Shown one piece after another: positions 19,380 to 28,106 of a stretch of 64,000 nt of DNA (position 1 is its first letter; every line of letters begins with the position of its first letter). This DNA is from Pseudophaeobacter sp. (GTDB taxonomy: Bacteria > Pseudomonadota > Alphaproteobacteria > Rhodobacterales > Rhodobacteraceae). The notes under the pieces were generated by a model that saw only the letters and a list, made by a program, of their open reading frames with translations, had not been told where the DNA came from and made no database searches. The stretch covers positions 1 to 64,000 of the forward strand of contig JALUXC010000023.1 of assembly GCA_027019165.1 (NCBI GenBank), written 5' to 3'. The position numbers and the translations under genes were made by a program.

Positions 19380-20463
19380 CCTCCAGCCCTTCGCTTAGGA
19401 TCGCAAGCACACGCGCATCGGGGCCCAGCTCCGGGATCCGGCCCGCAATAAGGGCCGCCAGACCCGCGCCGCCTGACGGCGTGGTCGCATAGCCCATTCG
19501 GGTAAGTCGGCGCGCAGCATCCGCGCCCTCGTCTTCTGAGATGGTTACAAAAAGATCCGCATCACAGGCCAGCCCGTTCAGCGCAACGAGAGAGGGCGTC
19601 TTGCAGTCGAGCCGCCCCATGCAGGACGCCGCGCCGCGGGTATCGACCAATTGCCCGGCCCGAATGCTTTCGATGAGAGCCGGCGCCACGTCAGGCTCCA
19701 CCACCACGATCTTCGGAGCATCGCCCCAGACATGGCGCGCATAGGCCGCGACGGCCGCAGCCATGCCGCCCACCCCGGCTTGCAACATGATAAGTGTCGG
19801 CGCCTCACCCATCTGGGCCGCAGCCTCCGCCGCCAATTGCAGGTAGCCCTCCATCACCGCGCTGGCTGGCTCGGTGTATCCCGGCCAGGAGCTATCGGAC
19901 AAAAGCGTCCAGTCGTTTTCCTCGGCCGCAGCCTGAGCTGCGGCCATGCTGGCCTCATAGTCGTCGCCGGCGCGCACCACCTCGGCGCCCTTGTCGCGCA
20001 AACGTTCGGCAAAAGCCTCGGGCACGGTCTTGGCAAGGAAGATCACCGCATGTGCCCCAAAAAGTCCCGCGCCAGCGGCCACTGACAGGCCATGATTGCC
20101 AGCGCTTGCGGTGGCAAAGGTACGCCCCTCAAGAGCGGTTTCCCAGATCGGTTCATCAGGCGTCTGCTTCCCCAGGGCCTCAGCCGCCTCGCGAGCGATG
20201 GCATAGGCCGCACCCAGTGCCTTGAAACTGCCAAGCCCCATGCGGGCACGTTCGTCCTTGATCCAAAGCTGACCGATGCCGATCTCCTGCGCCAGATCGT
20301 CTGCATCAATCAGGGGCGTTACCGCATGACGCGGGCAGAGCGTCAAAAGCTTTGCTACCGCAGCGGCGTCGATGCTCGGCAGGACTGGCGCCGCCACGCC
20401 CCCGACCGGCAGCGCCTTGCCCCGCCACATGTTCTCAAGTGTGTTGCTCAGCACCGCGCCCAT
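19372..20463 (-). CDS. PLP-dependent fold-type II lyase (diaminopropionate ammonia-lyase / threonine dehydratase-like)
   Basis: About 363 aa. The PLP lysine lies in the motif RMGLGSFKALG, typical of diaminopropionate ammonia-lyases. SAGNHG binds the phosphate side and LQAGVGGMAAA is the glycine-rich phosphate loop. The expected reaction is alpha,beta-elimination of ammonia from a diamino or hydroxy amino acid. The start at 20463 is chosen for its GGAG Shine-Dalgarno and because the residues upstream lack family character. First gene of the operon PLP lyase, M24, racemase-like, divergent from an Lrp regulator that probably controls it. Confidence 0.85.
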   Translation of the reverse strand: MGAVLSNTLENMWRGKALPVGGVAAPVLPSIDAAAVAKLLTLCPRHAVTPLIDADDLAQEIGIGQLWIKDERARMGLGSFKALGAAYAIAREAAEALGKQTPDEPIWETALEGRTFATASAGNHGLSVAAGAGLFGAHAVIFLAKTVPEAFAERLRDKGAEVVRAGDDYEASMAAAQAAAEENDWTLLSDSSWPGYTEPASAVMEGYLQLAAEAAAQMGEAPTLIMLQAGVGGMAAAVAAYARHVWGDAPKIVVVEPDVAPALIESIRAGQLVDTRGAASCMGRLDCKTPSLVALNGLACDADLFVTISEDEGADAARRLTRMGYATTPSGGAGLAALIAGRIPELGPDARVLAILSEGLEDG

Positions 20464-20701
20464 GAGTTCTCCAAATCTCTGTCTGGCCTTCCGGCCCTGC
20501 CCGAAAGTAGCGCAGCTTGAGTGCGGTTTGTGGGAAAAATCGCGCAGGTTCTGGCCGAAAACCAGACAGATTGGGCTGAATGTGCTAGGAAACCGGATCC
20601 CAACTCTGCTCAATTCAACAAGACATCAGAAATTCGGCCCCGGGACCGCAGATGCCATACGGCAGGCCAGCTCCGCAGCCGCTGCAAACAGGACGCATGA
20701 C

Positions 20702-21172
20702 TTGGATACATTCGACAGACAGATCCTGAACGCCATCCAGACCAACAACCGACTGACCGCCGAGGCCCTGTCGCAGCTGGTCGGCCTTTCGTCAGACGCC
20801 TGCCGCAAGCGGCTCGCCCGCCTTCGGCGCCAGGGCTATGTGGAAGCGGATATCGCGGTTCTCAACCCCGAAAAGCTGGACCGGGGCCTGATGCTGATCG
20901 TCGAAGTCTCTTTGCAAAGCGAGCGCCCCAGCGACATCGACCGCTTTCGCCGCCGCATGCGCGAAGCGCCCGAGGTTATGCAGTGCTACTACGTGACCGG
21001 AAACGCGGACTTCATCGTGATCCTGACCGCCCGCGACATGGCCGATTTCGAGGCCTTTACGCGGGCGCATTTCTTCGACGAGGAAAACATCGCCCGGTTC
21101 CGCACCTCGGTGGTGATGAACCGGGTCAAAACCGGCTTTTCGTTGCCCGTGTTGCAGGATGCGGACACCTAA
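20702..21172 (+). CDS. Lrp/AsnC family transcriptional regulator
   Basis: About 156 aa if started at the TTG at 20702, which has AGGA 8 nt upstream and yields the canonical opening (T/L)DTFDRQILNAIQ. There is no in-frame ATG nearby; a GTG at 20582 is the alternative. The N-terminal winged helix (AEALSQLVGLSSDACRKRLARL) is followed by the RAM/AsnC ligand domain (VSLQSERPSDIDRF.. VMQCYYVTGNADFIVIL). It is divergent from the PLP lyase-M24-racemase operon across ~240 bp. DoeX/AsnC-type regulators beside M24 and ammonia-lyase genes sense pathway intermediates, so local control is inferred. Confidence 0.85.
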   Translation: MDTFDRQILNAIQTNNRLTAEALSQLVGLSSDACRKRLARLRRQGYVEADIAVLNPEKLDRGLMLIVEVSLQSERPSDIDRFRRRMREAPEVMQCYYVTGNADFIVILTARDMADFEAFTRAHFFDEENIARFRTSVVMNRVKTGFSLPVLQDADT

Positions 21173-21186
21173 AAAGGGCCGCGTGA

Positions 21187-21951
21187 CTATTGATCGTGAC
21201 CAGCGATTTTGCGCTCCATCAGGCGCTGATAGAGGCGCGGCGCCAGACTGTTGATCCACCAGGCCAGACGGGCCACGCGTCCCACGGGGATCATCGGCTG
21301 GCGTCTTTCATATCCGTGCAGGATCTCTGTCGCGGCCGCTTCGGGCGTCATATAGTCGACCCCGTCACTGGCTGAACCTGGCCGCGCAATCCCGTCGCTT
21401 TGGCGCTGATCGTTGCCGATGTTGGTCGCAACAAAAGACGGCGCGGCGATCAGCACCTCCACCCCATATGGCCCTTCCTCCGACCGCAGGGATTTGAAAA
21501 ACCCCTCCATCGCGTGTTTGGACGCCGCATAGGACGTGCGGTGAAAAAGCGGCGCAAAGCCGGCAACCGAAGAAATTGCGATATGCGTTCCCCCGGCGCG
21601 TCGCACCGCCTGCAGGAAATGCCCGGCCATTGCGACTGCTGCAAAATAGTTGATCTCGAACACCCGTCGATGGCTGGCCTCGTCGATGGTATCAAAGCCC
21701 CCGATCTGGGTTATCCCTGCGTTGTAGATGACCAGATCGATGACCGGATATTGCTGCTCGATCAGATCAGCAACTCTGCTCAGCTGCTCTCTGTCGGTCA
21801 GATCGCACTGGATCGGGATCTGCGTCTCGGTGTTTTCCAATCCGCCCACATCGAGATCCAGCAGGATCACCCGCCAGTGCCGCTCTTGAAGTGCGGAAGA
21901 CAGGGCGCGTCCCAACCCACCCGCGCCGCCGGATATGATCGCTGTCTTCAT
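21187..21951 (-). CDS. Short-chain dehydrogenase/reductase (SDR, classical)
   Basis: 254 aa. Rossmann motif GGAGGLG near residue 8, D-rich beta-strand VILLDLDVGG favouring NAD(H), NAG motif (IYNAGIT), and catalytic Ser/Tyr/Lys in ISSVAGFAPLFHRTSYAASKHA. Oxidises or reduces a hydroxyl/keto group on an unknown substrate. It overlaps the epimerase gene by 4 bp and is the last gene of a four-gene operon with a BASS transporter and a flavin monooxygenase. Converges on the Lrp gene with a 14-bp gap. Confidence 0.85.
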   Translation of the reverse strand: MKTAIISGGAGGLGRALSSALQERHWRVILLDLDVGGLENTETQIPIQCDLTDREQLSRVADLIEQQYPVIDLVIYNAGITQIGGFDTIDEASHRRVFEINYFAAVAMAGHFLQAVRRAGGTHIAISSVAGFAPLFHRTSYAASKHAMEGFFKSLRSEEGPYGVEVLIAAPSFVATNIGNDQRQSDGIARPGSASDGVDYMTPEAAATEILHGYERRQPMIPVGRVARLAWWINSLAPRLYQRLMERKIAGHDQ

Positions 21952-22883
21952 AGGCCTGCCTGACGCCTCCAGAGATCAAAGGTCTCGGCGCTGGTCAGCT
22001 CGGGCACATAGCCGAAGTCGCTTTTCAGCGCGCTGTTGTCCAGAACGGGGCGATACTGCAGAAATCGCACCTGCTCGGGCCCGTATTGGGTGAGGCCCAG
22101 GGGCTTGGCCAAGGCCAGCGCCGCCTTGAGCGCCAAGGGCGGCAGGCGCAGCACGGGTTTCTTCAGCACCCGTGCAAGATCGCTGACGCCCATGGCGCCG
22201 TCGCCCGCCACATTGAAGATCCCCGCCGGGCCATCCATGGCGGCTCGCGCCAGAATGCGCGCCAGATCCCGTGTCCAAATGAAAACAAAGGGGCTTTCGC
22301 TGCCCGCCACCGCCAAGAGGCGCGGACGGTGGAACAGCGCGGTGATCTGGTTCTCGGTCCCCTCCCCCAGCACAGTGCCGACCCGCAGTACCACCTGCTC
22401 AAGCTGGGGCGCTGTGTTGCGGTATTGGGCAAGCATCTCCTCGACCTGCCGTTTGTGGTCAGAATAGGCGAACTCCGGATTGCCGCGCAGGCTGTCTGTT
22501 TCGCGCAAAGGCACCGGATTGTCGGCGTGATAGCCATAGGCCGCCCCGGAGGAGGTCACGACAATGCGTCCAACCCCATTGGTTACGGCGGCCTCCAGCA
22601 CTTTTCGCGTGCCTTCCACATCCACCGCATAGGCAAAATCACGCCCGCTGCCTTTGGGCGGTGTCACGATGGAGGCCAGATGCACGATGACATCGGGCTT
22701 TTCCGCACCAATTACACGAGCGGGATCATCACTGGTCACATCCATGCGGCAGAACTCCCCCCCTTCGGGCAGGTCCTTGGGCGGTGCAAGGTCCGAGGCG
22801 ATAATACGGCAGCCCTTGAGCTCTGCCAGCAGGGCCCGGCCCACCATGCCCGCCGCGCCTGTGATCAAGATCGTCTTGCTCAT
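21948..22883 (-). CDS. NAD-dependent epimerase/dehydratase (extended SDR)
   Basis: About 311 aa from the ATG at 22883, chosen because GGAGG lies 8 nt upstream and the Rossmann motif TGAAGMVG comes at residue 8. Tyr/Lys pair in FAYSDHKRQVEEML and a Ser/Thr motif VVTSSGAAYGYH. This extended SDR group includes sugar-nucleotide epimerases and 3-beta-hydroxysteroid-like dehydrogenases. The neighbours (BASS symporter, flavin monooxygenase, SDR) favour a small-molecule or lipid substrate over a sugar nucleotide, but that is inference. Overlaps both neighbours by 4 bp. Confidence 0.8.
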   Translation of the reverse strand: MSKTILITGAAGMVGRALLAELKGCRIIASDLAPPKDLPEGGEFCRMDVTSDDPARVIGAEKPDVIVHLASIVTPPKGSGRDFAYAVDVEGTRKVLEAAVTNGVGRIVVTSSGAAYGYHADNPVPLRETDSLRGNPEFAYSDHKRQVEEMLAQYRNTAPQLEQVVLRVGTVLGEGTENQITALFHRPRLLAVAGSESPFVFIWTRDLARILARAAMDGPAGIFNVAGDGAMGVSDLARVLKKPVLRLPPLALKAALALAKPLGLTQYGPEQVRFLQYRPVLDNSALKSDFGYVPELTSAETFDLWRRQAGL

Positions 22884-23782
22884 CGCGCCGCCTCCGTCCG
22901 AGACATCAGCGCTGCCAGCGCAAGGCCCGAGATCGCATGCCAGATCCCCCAAAAGGCCGCCGCAACCGCCATACCGCCAAGCCCGCCAAAGAAGGCAAAG
23001 ATCAGCACAAGGCCAAGACCAGAGTTCTGGATCCCCGTCTCGATCGTCACCGCGCGCCGGTCAAAAGGAGACAGGCCCGCCAGCGTCGCCGTGAGCCAGC
23101 CACCACCCAGCGCCAGCGCATTGTGCAGCACCACAAGCCCCGCAACAGCGCCCGCGAATTGCAGGAAGAACGCCCAGTTCGCGGCCAGCGCCAGCACGAT
23201 GAAGGCGATGAAGATCCCCATCGACAGCCATTGCAGCGGCCGGCGAATGCGCGCGGTCAGATCGGGGTTTCGCATGTTGAGCTGCACCCCCAGCACCAGC
23301 GGCAGCACCAGCATCAGCCCCACGGTGATGGCGATCTGCAGCGGGTCAATCTCGGTCTGCTGCAGGATCGCGCGGGTGGGCGGATAAAGCCCGCCCCAAA
23401 GCCCGATATTGACCGGCGTCAAGAGGATCGCCCCCACGGTGGCAAATCCGGTCATCGACACCGACAACGCCGCATTGCCGCCCGCGCGGTGGGTGATGAA
23501 GTTGGAGATGTTGCCGCCCGGACAGGCCGCCACCAGGATCAGCCCCAGTGCAATCGAAGGGCGCGGATCTGTGAACCAGACCATCGCAAAGGTCAGCACC
23601 GGCAGCACAAGGAACTGCGACAACAGCCCCACGATCAAAGGTTTCGGCGCCCGGCGCAGCCGGTGGAAATCGGACGGTTTCAGATCGATGGCAATCGAGA
23701 ACATCACCACGGCAAGGATGGCGTTCAACAGCGTCAAAGAGGCGGGGCTGAAATTCAGCGTGATCTCGTCAATCCCGCTCAT
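22880..23782 (-). CDS. Bile acid:sodium symporter (BASS) family transporter
   Basis: 300 aa, about 9-10 hydrophobic segments. Two BASS fingerprints are visible: AACPGGNISNFITHRAGGN, the crossover around the sodium sites, and ETGIQNSGLGLVLI. Members import bile acids, pantoate, pyruvate or other organic anions with sodium. It is co-translated with the epimerase and the flavin monooxygenase, which suggests it supplies their substrate. Inner-membrane location. Confidence 0.88.
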   Translation of the reverse strand: MSGIDEITLNFSPASLTLLNAILAVVMFSIAIDLKPSDFHRLRRAPKPLIVGLLSQFLVLPVLTFAMVWFTDPRPSIALGLILVAACPGGNISNFITHRAGGNAALSVSMTGFATVGAILLTPVNIGLWGGLYPPTRAILQQTEIDPLQIAITVGLMLVLPLVLGVQLNMRNPDLTARIRRPLQWLSMGIFIAFIVLALAANWAFFLQFAGAVAGLVVLHNALALGGGWLTATLAGLSPFDRRAVTIETGIQNSGLGLVLIFAFFGGLGGMAVAAAFWGIWHAISGLALAALMSRTEAAR

Positions 23783-25095
23783 GCGCCCGCCCCTGAGATG
23801 CGCTTGATCCAGGACGTCACCGCCTTTCGGTAGGTCGCCTTATCCACGTAATAGGCCATCCGCGCGAGCTTCAGATAGGCCATGCCGCCGGTTGCGCGCT
23901 CAAAGCCCGATGCCTTCTCATCCCGAAGGGCCTTTGCCTCGGCATTGCCGGTCTGCAGCCCCTTGATGTAGCGGGCAACCATCTCGGCCTGCTCATGCCG
24001 CCCCTGCCAGCCAAGGCCGCTGGCCTCGACCATGCCGAGAACGAACAGATCGTCGCGGGACGGATGCATCGCATTGAGAAACAGATGCGGCGCATCGCCC
24101 TGCCAGTTGAGCAGATCCTTGTCGATGAAGGGGTAATGCAGCTTGTAGCCGGTCGCGGCGAGGATCATGTCATAGTCGGCCTGGCTGCCGTCGGTAAAGC
24201 GCACGGTCTTGCCCTCGATCGCCTTGATATCGGGGCGGATCTTCAGGTCGCCATGCCCCGCATGATAGAGCACCAGCGAATTCACCACCGGGTGGCTTTC
24301 GTAGAGCTGGTAGTCGGGTTTCGGGAAGCCATATTTTTGCGGATCGCCCACGAACCATTTCAGGATCACCCCGTCGATGCGCCGCTTCAGCCACATGGGC
24401 AGTTGGATCAGCCCGCCCATGGTGTCGGCCGGTTTGCCAAAGACATACTTCGGCACAAAATAGTAGCCGCGCCGCATGGACAGATCGCAGGACACGCCGT
24501 GGTGGATCGCATCCACCGCGATGTCACAACCGGAATTGCCCGCACCCACCACCAGCACACGTTTGTCCGCAAATTGTTCGGCCTTGCGGTACTGGCTGGA
24601 GTGGATCAGCTCGCCTGCGAAGTCGCCCGGAAATGTCGGCATGTTCGGCTCCGACAGCGTGCCATTGGCAATCAGCACGCCTGCGAAGTCTTCGCTGTGC
24701 TCGCCCTGCCCGTCGCGCCAGGTGAGGCGCCAGCCCTCGCCGGGGCCGCCCAGAGGCTCAGTCTTCAGCACCTCGGCATTGAAATGGTAATGCTGCCGCA
24801 GCCCGAAATGGTCAGCAAAGTCGTGGAAATAGCCTTTCAGATCCCGGTGCGATGGGTATTCGGCCACCTCGTCCTTCATGGGAAAATCGGCGAATTCCGT
24901 CATCCGCTTGGATGAGATCAGATGCGCGCTTTCGTACATCGTGGACTTTGGCCCATCGATATCCCACAAACCACCCACATCCGAATGCAGCTCAAACCCC
25001 TGAAAGGGAATGCCTTGTTCGACCATTACCTTGGCCATCGCCAGCCCCATCGGCCCGGCGCCGATGAGGGCATAGCGCCCGCGCGTTTCCGTCAT
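23779..25095 (-). CDS. Flavin-containing monooxygenase (FMO-like)
   Basis: 438 aa. FAD-binding GAGPMGLA at residue ~13, the FMO fingerprint in FAGELIHSSQYRKAEQF (FxGxxxHxxxY), a second nucleotide-binding GAGNSG for NADPH, and ATGYKLHYPF near the C-terminus. Baeyer-Villiger and N-hydroxylating enzymes share these motifs. It is the first gene of the operon and starts 79 bp from the divergent TetR gene; the palindrome at 25123-25138 lies in its promoter region. Confidence 0.88.
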   Translation of the reverse strand: MTETRGRYALIGAGPMGLAMAKVMVEQGIPFQGFELHSDVGGLWDIDGPKSTMYESAHLISSKRMTEFADFPMKDEVAEYPSHRDLKGYFHDFADHFGLRQHYHFNAEVLKTEPLGGPGEGWRLTWRDGQGEHSEDFAGVLIANGTLSEPNMPTFPGDFAGELIHSSQYRKAEQFADKRVLVVGAGNSGCDIAVDAIHHGVSCDLSMRRGYYFVPKYVFGKPADTMGGLIQLPMWLKRRIDGVILKWFVGDPQKYGFPKPDYQLYESHPVVNSLVLYHAGHGDLKIRPDIKAIEGKTVRFTDGSQADYDMILAATGYKLHYPFIDKDLLNWQGDAPHLFLNAMHPSRDDLFVLGMVEASGLGWQGRHEQAEMVARYIKGLQTGNAEAKALRDEKASGFERATGGMAYLKLARMAYYVDKATYRKAVTSWIKRISGAGA

Positions 25096-25122
25096 AGTTC
25101 CTCCCTGTCCTCCGCCCTTAGA

Positions 25123-25138
25123 TTGAACAACTGTTCAA
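25123..25138. promoter_or_regulatory. Palindromic operator for the divergent TetR regulator
   Basis: TTGAACAACTGTTCAA has perfect 7-bp arms (TTGAACA/TGTTCAA) around AC. It lies midway in the 79-bp gap between the monooxygenase operon and the TetR gene, the position expected for a repressor site acting on both. Confidence 0.7.
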
Positions 25139-25174
25139 AATAAGGCAAGATGTTTTCGTCAAAGGGAGTTTTTC

Positions 25175-25822
25175 GTGGAAAAACAACGTAAAAGAGCCCC
25201 ATCGGCCAGATCTTTGCAGACCAAGGCGCGGATACTGGACGCCGCCGAACAGATCTTTGCCGAGCGCGGATTCGAAGGGGCCTCGATGCGGGACATTGCC
25301 AAACTGGCCGAGGTCCAGGTTGGGCTGGTGCATCATCATGGCGGCGGCAAGAAAGAGCTGTTTCACCAGACCGTCACTCGCCGCGCCGATGAGCTGGCGG
25401 CCCTGCGTCTGGACGGGCTTGAAGCGTTGAAACAGTCGGGTGAGGTGTCTTTGCGCGGGCTGCTGGATGTCTTTATGCGGGCCTATGTGACGCTGACGCA
25501 GACCGGCGGTGTGCAATGGCACCACTATGGCAGGCTGGTGGCGCATGTCTCGGCCGATCCGCGCTGGCGGCCTTTGGCGGCGCAGTGTTTTGACCCCACA
25601 GCAACCCGCTTCATTGACGAGATCCTCGCGCTCTATCCCAAAGCAGAACGGCAGGCCGCCGCCACCGGACAAGTCTATTCTGTGGCCGCCATGCTGGCCT
25701 TTCTCAACACAGGGTGGAGGATCGAAGCGCTCAGCCCCGGCGCGGCAGAGGCGCAGGTGGATCAGCTGATAGACTTTTGCACCGCCGGGATGGAGGCGAT
25801 CCTGACCCCGAAAACGCAGTAA
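25175..25822 (+). CDS. TetR family transcriptional regulator
   Basis: 215 aa with a GTG start 6 nt after GGGAG. The N-terminal HTH is AEQIFAERGFEGASMRDIAKLAEVQVGLVHHHGGGKKELFHQTV. The divergent ligand-binding domain has a TetR_C-like tail (FIDEILALYPKAERQ..). Likely represses the divergent monooxygenase/BASS/epimerase/SDR operon through the 25123-25138 palindrome. It converges on the LacI gene with a 6-bp gap. Confidence 0.88.
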   Translation: MEKQRKRAPSARSLQTKARILDAAEQIFAERGFEGASMRDIAKLAEVQVGLVHHHGGGKKELFHQTVTRRADELAALRLDGLEALKQSGEVSLRGLLDVFMRAYVTLTQTGGVQWHHYGRLVAHVSADPRWRPLAAQCFDPTATRFIDEILALYPKAERQAAATGQVYSVAAMLAFLNTGWRIEALSPGAAEAQVDQLIDFCTAGMEAILTPKTQ

Positions 25823-25828
25823 CGCGGC

Positions 25829-26845
25829 CTAAAGCGACTGGCCGAGGCTGATCGGCGGGCTGAGCCGCGTGCAGATGGGCGCGAGTGGCTTTTCGGCCTC
25901 GCGCGCCTGCAGGACGATCTTGGCCGCCCGCTCTCCGATTTCGCGGCGGCAGGCATCTGTGGTGGCCAGATCCAAGGGCAGGCCTTGCAGGATCTGCAGG
26001 TTGTTGAAACCCGCCAGCGCCACATCCCCCGGCACCGACAGCCCGGCGCCCAGACAATGCATCAAGCCGCCAACGCTCATCACGTCGGAAGAGTAATAAA
26101 TACAATCTAGGTCGGGATTGCGCTCCAGCATCTGCGCGGTCAATTGCCGCCCGGTCTGGATCGAGCTTTCCCCGGCATAGTGTTCGCGGTCCATGAGCGT
26201 GACGCCCTGCTCTGACAGCCCTTCGATAAAGCCGTCAAAGCGTTTGCGGGCGCGAAAATCCTGCGGCATCTTGGTGCCGATAAAGCCGATCCGCCGATAG
26301 CCGCGCGCCAGGATCTGCGCCGCCATGTCCCGCCCCGCCTGCAGATGCGAAATGCCGACACAATGCCCCACAGGGGTGCCATCCACATCCATGACCTCAA
26401 CGACAGGGCAATCGGCCTGCGCCATCATCCGGCGCGTCGCCTCGCTATGCTCCAACCCCGCAACGATCAGCCCCGAAGGACGCCAACTGAGCATTTCACG
26501 GATGACTTCTTCTTCCTCTTCCAACTCATAACCCGACACCCCGACCACCGGTTTCAAGGGCGTCTCTTTCAGGACCGAGGAGATGCCCGACAGCACCTCA
26601 GGAAACACAAAGCTGTTAAGCGACGGGACCACCACGGCCACCAGGTTGACCGACTGCGACGACAGCGATCCGGCGATGCGGTTTGGCACATAGCCATGGG
26701 TGCGCGCGATTTCCTCGACCCGGGCGCGCGTCGCTTTTGAAACATCCGCCGTACCGCGCAGCGCCCGAGAGGCCGTCATTTCGCTGACCCCGGCCAGCCG
26801 CGCAACATCCTTCAAAAGCAGCTTTTTTGTCTCAGATTTTGTCAC
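25829..26845 (-). CDS. LacI/GalR family transcriptional regulator
   Basis: 338 aa with a GTG start. The LacI HTH is LLLKDVARLAGVSEMTASRALRG with hinge helix NRIAGSLSSQS. The periplasmic-binding-like core has the GntR-type signature SGYELEEEEEVIREMLSWRPSGLIVAG, so the closest relatives are gluconate-type regulators. It is divergent from gap with several CG-centred palindromes in between, typical LacI operators. In rhizobia a LacI protein, PckR, controls gap and other central-carbon genes; this gene may play the same part, which is inference. Confidence 0.88.
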   Translation of the reverse strand: MTKSETKKLLLKDVARLAGVSEMTASRALRGTADVSKATRARVEEIARTHGYVPNRIAGSLSSQSVNLVAVVVPSLNSFVFPEVLSGISSVLKETPLKPVVGVSGYELEEEEEVIREMLSWRPSGLIVAGLEHSEATRRMMAQADCPVVEVMDVDGTPVGHCVGISHLQAGRDMAAQILARGYRRIGFIGTKMPQDFRARKRFDGFIEGLSEQGVTLMDREHYAGESSIQTGRQLTAQMLERNPDLDCIYYSSDVMSVGGLMHCLGAGLSVPGDVALAGFNNLQILQGLPLDLATTDACRREIGERAAKIVLQAREAEKPLAPICTRLSPPISLGQSL

Positions 26846-26977
26846 GCAGGCTGCCTCGGTCTGTTGGTCGATCTAATGCGGATGGGTGTCGTGGCACATC
26901 GTCCAGTACTTTGCCCCCCACCGCAAGGGGCTGTGCCCTCTCATAGCCACCAGTGAAGGAGGGTTGATTTTTGTCTC

Positions 26978-26991
26978 CGTTATCGATAACG
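26978..26991. promoter_or_regulatory. Perfect 14-bp palindrome, LacI-type operator
   Basis: CGTTATCGATAACG is fully self-complementary with the central CG that LacI proteins contact. It lies between the divergent LacI gene and gap. Confidence 0.7.
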
Positions 26992-27011
26992 ATACCCTCA
27001 ATGGGAAATGT

Positions 27012-27031
27012 TAGCGTTACCGCTATCGATA
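27012..27031. promoter_or_regulatory. Second operator-like cluster upstream of gap
   Basis: TAGCG-TTAC-CGCTA (27012-27025) is an inverted repeat that abuts a TATCGATA palindrome (27024-27031). Both resemble the 26978 site. They lie 47-66 bp before the gap ATG, where they would overlap or follow the promoter. Confidence 0.5.
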
Positions 27032-27077
27032 TCACAAAGGGTGTCGCCGCGATGCCCGCCAGCCGGAGGCAGAAGCC

Positions 27078-28106
27078 ATGACACTGAAAATCGCAATCAA
27101 CGGATTTGGCCGGATCGGTCGCGGCGTGCTGCGCGCGCTTTTGGAACGGGATGATACGGACATTGACGTTGTGGCCATCAACGATCTGGCCCCGGCGGAA
27201 ACTCTGCTCCATCTGCTCAAATACGACTCGGTTCACGGCCGCCTGCGCAGCCCAGTAGCCCTATCCGAAGGCGTTCTTCGCGTTGGTCGCCACGCAATCC
27301 GGCTCAGCAGTGAACGCAACCCCGCCGACCTGCCCTGGGGCGACGTGGATATCGCCTATGAATGCACTGGTTTGTTCACCAAGCGTAACGCGGCCGCCGC
27401 ACATCTTGAGAATGGCTCCAAACGGGTTCTGATCTCGGCGCCGGGAACGGATGTCGACCGTACCGTCGTCTTTGGTGTCAACCATAAGGATCTGACAGGC
27501 GAAGACCTGATCGTCTCAAATGCCTCCTGCACCACAAATTGTCTGGCTCCTGTGGCGCAGGTTCTGGACCGCGCATTCGGGATCAAGACGGGCTATATGA
27601 CCACGATCCACGCCTATACAGGGGATCAGCCGACTCACGACAGCCCCCATAAGGATCCCTATCGCGCGCGCGCTGCGTCTCTTTCGATGATCCCCACCTC
27701 CACCGGCGCCGCCCGCGCCATCGCCGAGGTTCTTCCGCACCTGAAAGGACGGCTCGAGGGCTCCGCAATCCGGGTGCCTACGCCGAATGTTTCTGTTGTC
27801 GATCTCAGCTTTGTTCCGGAACGCCCTGCTTCGGTCGAGAGCGTGAATGCCGCAATCAAGGCAGCCGCCACATCCGATCTGGCTGGCATCCTCGCCTATG
27901 AAGAGGATCCCATGGTCTCGGTCGATTTCAACCATGACCCCCATTCGTCCTGTTTTGCAGCCGCGCAGACCGCCGTCACGGGCGAAGGGCTGGTTCGGGT
28001 GGTCAGCTGGTACGACAATGAATGGGGCTTTTCCAACCGGATGCTGGATACAGGCCGCTACATGGGCGCCCTGCTGCACCAGCAAGACATTCCGCTGGCC
28101 AGCTAA
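27078..28106 (+). CDS. gap: Type I glyceraldehyde-3-phosphate dehydrogenase
   Basis: 342 aa glycolytic/gluconeogenic enzyme that converts glyceraldehyde 3-phosphate to 1,3-bisphosphoglycerate. Rossmann GFGRIGR (9-15), NAD-specific N35-D36 region (INDLAP), catalytic C151 in SNASCTTNC and its partner H178 in TTIHAYTGDQ. Strong GGAGG Shine-Dalgarno 9 nt before ATG. It stands alone, not with pgk or fba, under a divergent LacI regulator; this suggests a carbon-source-controlled paralog, perhaps a gluconeogenic one. Its stop codon overlaps the stop of the convergent GGDEF-EAL gene. Confidence 0.95.
   Translation: MTLKIAINGFGRIGRGVLRALLERDDTDIDVVAINDLAPAETLLHLLKYDSVHGRLRSPVALSEGVLRVGRHAIRLSSERNPADLPWGDVDIAYECTGLFTKRNAAAAHLENGSKRVLISAPGTDVDRTVVFGVNHKDLTGEDLIVSNASCTTNCLAPVAQVLDRAFGIKTGYMTTIHAYTGDQPTHDSPHKDPYRARAASLSMIPTSTGAARAIAEVLPHLKGRLEGSAIRVPTPNVSVVDLSFVPERPASVESVNAAIKAAATSDLAGILAYEEDPMVSVDFNHDPHSSCFAAAQTAVTGEGLVRVVSWYDNEWGFSNRMLDTGRYMGALLHQQDIPLAS

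Noticed and set aside
17462-20463. Ectoine degradation operon
   Set aside because: Only three of the enzyme families are present; EutE deacetylase, EutC cyclodeaminase and the UehABC transporter are missing.
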